DNA of 34,022 nt from Thioalbus denitrificans (GTDB lineage: Bacteria > Pseudomonadota > Gammaproteobacteria > DSM-26407). Position numbers and translations under genes: made by a program. The stretch is taken from contig NZ_QPJY01000009.1 in the NCBI RefSeq assembly GCF_003337735.1, forward strand, positions 133,124 through 167,145, given 5' to 3'. Of the stretch, positions 32,269 through 34,022 are shown in pieces. The notes under the pieces were generated by a model. It was not told the origin of the DNA, searched no databases, and worked only from the letters and a program-made list of their open reading frames with translations. Every line of letters begins with the position of its first letter. The stretch's first letter is position 1.

Positions 32269-33474
32269 ATGTCAAAGATTGAAGAGGCCCTCTCCATCAT
32301 CAAGCGCGGCACCGAAGAGATCCTGCTGGAGGATGATCTTCGCCAGCGGCTTGCCAGTGGCCGCCCGTTGCGGGTCAAGGCCGGCTTCGATCCCACCGCG
32401 CCGGATCTCCACCTGGGACACACGGTGCTCATCAACAAGCTGCGCCAGTTCCAGGACCTGGGCCATGAGGTGATGTTCCTCATCGGGGACTTCACCGGGA
32501 TGATCGGCGATCCCACCGGCAAGAACGTCACCCGCCAGCCCCTTACCCGCGAACAGGTCATCGAGAACGCCCGCACCTACGAGCAGCAGATTTTCAAGAT
32601 TCTCGATCCCGAGCGCACCCTGGTCATGTTCAACTCCAGCTGGATGGGCGAGATGAAGGCCGCCGACCTGATCCAGCTCGCCGCCCGGCACACCGTGGCG
32701 CGCATGCTCGAGCGCGAGGACTTCAGCAAGCGCTACGCCGGCGGCCAGCCCATCGCCATCCACGAGTTCCTCTATCCCCTCATCCAGGGCTACGATTCGG
32801 TGGCCATGCAGGCGGACGTGGAGCTCGGCGGCACCGACCAGAAGTTCAACCTGCTGGTGGGACGGCAGCTCCAGGAGAGCTTCGGCCAGAAGCCGCAGGT
32901 GGTGATCACGCTCCCCATCCTGGAGGGGCTCGACGGCGTGCAGAAGATGTCCAAGTCGCTGGGCAACTACATCGGCATCAACGAGGCGCCGGACGAGCAG
33001 TTCGGGAAGATCATGTCCATCTCCGATGACCTCATGTGGCGCTACCTGGAACTGCTCTCCTTCCGGCCGCTGACCGAGATCGAAAAGTGGCGGCGCGAGG
33101 TGGAGGAGGGGCTCAACCCGCGGGACGTGAAGTTCCGCCTGGCCGGCGAGATCGTCGAACGCTTCCACACCCGGGAGGCGGCCATGCAGGCCCAGGAGAA
33201 CTTCGTCTCCCGGTTCCGTCACGGCGCCCTGCCGGAGGACATGCCGGAGCTCGAGCTGGGCGCCGACCCGGACAGCGGCGGACTGGCGCTCTCCACCCTG
33301 CTGAAGGAGGCCGGACTGACGCCGAGCACCTCCGAGGCGCTGCGCATGATCCGCCAGGGCGCCGTGCGGATCGACGGCGAGCGGGTGGAGGATGCCAAGG
33401 CGGTGATCCCGGCGGGCTCCAGCCACGTGGTGCAGGTGGGCAAGCGCCGCTTCGCCCGGGTCAGGGTGGCCTGA
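32269..33474 (+). CDS. tyrS: tyrosyl-tRNA synthetase
   Basis: A 401-residue class I synthetase that charges tRNA-Tyr. The ATP-site motifs are HLGH (48-51) and KMSKS (226-230). The tyrosine pocket lies around [12 protein letters not shown] and [23 protein letters not shown], and an S4-like RNA-binding domain is at the C terminus (about 335-401). The intact KMSKS places it in the TyrZ-like branch rather than the E. coli TyrS branch, whose motif is KFGKT. CGGAGC lies upstream of the ATG. The gene sits directly before an rrn operon, a common arrangement in gammaproteobacteria. Confidence 0.96.
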   Translation: MSKIEEALSIIKRGTEEILLEDDLRQRLASGRPLRVKAGFDPTAPDLHLGHTVLINKLRQFQDLGHEVMFLIGDFTGMIGDPTGKNVTRQPLTREQVIENARTYEQQIFKILDPERTLVMFNSSWMGEMKAADLIQLAARHTVARMLEREDFSKRYAGGQPIAIHEFLYPLIQGYDSVAMQADVELGGTDQKFNLLVGRQLQESFGQKPQVVITLPILEGLDGVQKMSKSLGNYIGINEAPDEQFGKIMSISDDLMWRYLELLSFRPLTEIEKWRREVEEGLNPRDVKFRLAGEIVERFHTREAAMQAQENFVSRFRHGALPEDMPELELGADPDSGGLALSTLLKEAGLTPSTSEALRMIRQGAVRIDGERVEDAKAVIPAGSSHVVQVGKRRFARVRVA

Positions 33475-33597
33475 ACAGGCCCTGTCCGCGCAGAGGCCGG
33501 AGCCGGTTGGCGGGGCGGACAACCCGGCCGTGCCCGGCTAACCCCTTGATCGTCCGTCGTCGCGGCGGGTCGGGCGGAAAAAAGTTCATACCCCCTC

Positions 33598-33625
33598 TTG
33601 ACCCGGCCGATTTCCGGCTTAAAAT
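33598..33625 (+). promoter_or_regulatory. rrn promoter, first of three
   Basis: TTGACC (33598-33603) and TAAAAT (33620-33625) with a 16-base spacer. An A6 run about 20 bases upstream resembles an UP element, and the sequence after the -10 hexamer is GC-rich, as in growth-rate-controlled promoters. Confidence 0.7.
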
Positions 33626-33696
33626 GCGCCGCTCTTCCGGTTGCCGAACCGGGAGCGGCCGGGAGGCCGGGGCCGGAAGGCCGGCTCGGCGAGGGG

Positions 33697-33726
33697 TTGA
33701 CAACCGGATCTGGCCGGGTTTAAAAT
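33697..33726 (+). promoter_or_regulatory. rrn promoter, second of three
   Basis: A perfect TTGACA (33697-33702) and TAAAAT (33721-33726), spaced by 18 bases. Confidence 0.72.
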
Positions 33727-33808
33727 TACTTTCCCAATCAGATAGTTACATCGTCCTGTTGGGTGCTGTCGGGCAATCCCGCAGCAGGGGCGGAGGCGAA
33801 AAAAGGTG

Positions 33809-33838
33809 TTGACGCCCCGCTCGAAGAGCAGTTAAGAT
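33809..33838 (+). promoter_or_regulatory. rrn promoter, third of three
   Basis: TTGACG (33809-33814) and TAAGAT (33833-33838), spaced by 18 bases (17 if TTAAGA is used). An A6 run directly before the -35 hexamer could act as an UP element. Confidence 0.7.
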
Positions 33839-33929
33839 TCCACTTCTCCGCTGACGGGTTTTCGACGAGGCGGAACAGGGATGCGGCCAAGTGCGCAGCC
33901 CGACCGGTTCAGGCCAGTTCCTGACCGGG

Positions 33930-34022
33930 GCTCTTTAAAAATTTGACGATCAAGTAATTTGTGTGGGCGCTTGCGTCGATGATTCGGGGTACTGAAATTT
34001 ATCGATGGCAAGCAATCTCGTG
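33930..34022 (+). promoter_or_regulatory. rrn leader: boxA antitermination site and processing hairpin
   Basis: GCTCTTTAAAA at 33930-33940 matches boxA, where NusB/NusE bind to protect rRNA transcription from termination. It is followed by AATTTGTGTGGGCGCTTGCG, very similar to the E. coli rrn leader. GCTTGC (33969-33974) with TCGAT after it pairs with ATCGA and GCAAGC near 34001-34013, a leader hairpin of the kind found before 16S rRNA. The 16S gene should start shortly beyond the window. Confidence 0.88.

Larger units (their letters stand above)
33475..34022 (+). other. rrn operon upstream region (no protein gene)
   Basis: These 548 bases after tyrS carry no convincing protein gene. The first 120 bases hold only imperfect GC-rich hairpins without T runs. 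Then come three tandem promoters and an antitermination leader. Sequence up to the end of the window fits a 16S rRNA leader; the mature 16S start is not included. Confidence 0.85.

Overview
The window reads as chromosome from a high-GC gammaproteobacterium. Class-level support comes from the mix and order of housekeeping genes: PBP1B, hemL, thiE/thiD, hemJ, argC, bactofilin, erpA, an OapA/MepM-type M23 peptidase, anmK and tyrS, followed by an rrn leader with a gammaproteobacterial-style boxA. The GC-rich codon use and a hydrogenase-4-like cluster suggest an Ectothiorhodospiraceae/Chromatiales-type lineage. That finer placement is inference; no 16S sequence lies inside the window.

Layout. Positions 1-1450 are clearly more AT-rich than the rest and carry a HEPN-like protein and an HNH endonuclease, probably an acquired patch. 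Positions 1725-10126 hold unlinked cell-envelope and metabolic genes: a LysE/RhtB exporter, a lipoprotein lytic transglycosylase, an APH-like/P-loop kinase fusion, a DUF4197 protein, PBP1B, a TPR lipoprotein, and an unrecognised protein with four cysteines. Positions 10270-17891 are one tightly packed unit: a small XRE-type regulator followed by HyfB, HyfC, HyfE, HyfF, HyfG and HyfI homologues. The large subunit has lost all four cysteines that hold the NiFe centre, while the small subunit keeps its 4Fe-4S ligands and both antiporter-like subunits keep their key Glu and Lys. This is therefore an ion-pump-like respiratory complex related to hydrogenase-4/complex I, but not a hydrogenase, and its redox substrate is unknown.

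Positions 17904-23476, on the minus strand except for one DUF5063-like gene, carry hemL, thiE, thiD, a class II aldolase, hemJ and a DUF4126 membrane protein. Next come clcA (minus) and argC, a DUF6776 protein, bactofilin, erpA, lemA and a GIDE-type membrane protein (plus). anmK and an M23 peptidase (minus) lie divergent from tyrS (plus). The last 550 bases contain three tandem sigma70-like promoters and an rrn antitermination leader, so a 16S rRNA gene should begin just beyond the window.

Two intergenic elements, at 8328-8551 and 19278-19456, share an unusual design: short arrays of 9-bp units facing each other as inverted repeats around 90-160 bp. A single related array lies at 35-64. The most interesting items are the nickel-less Hyf-like complex with its regulator, the 9-bp-period repeats (one supplies the thiE stop codon), and the AT-rich HEPN/HNH patch.
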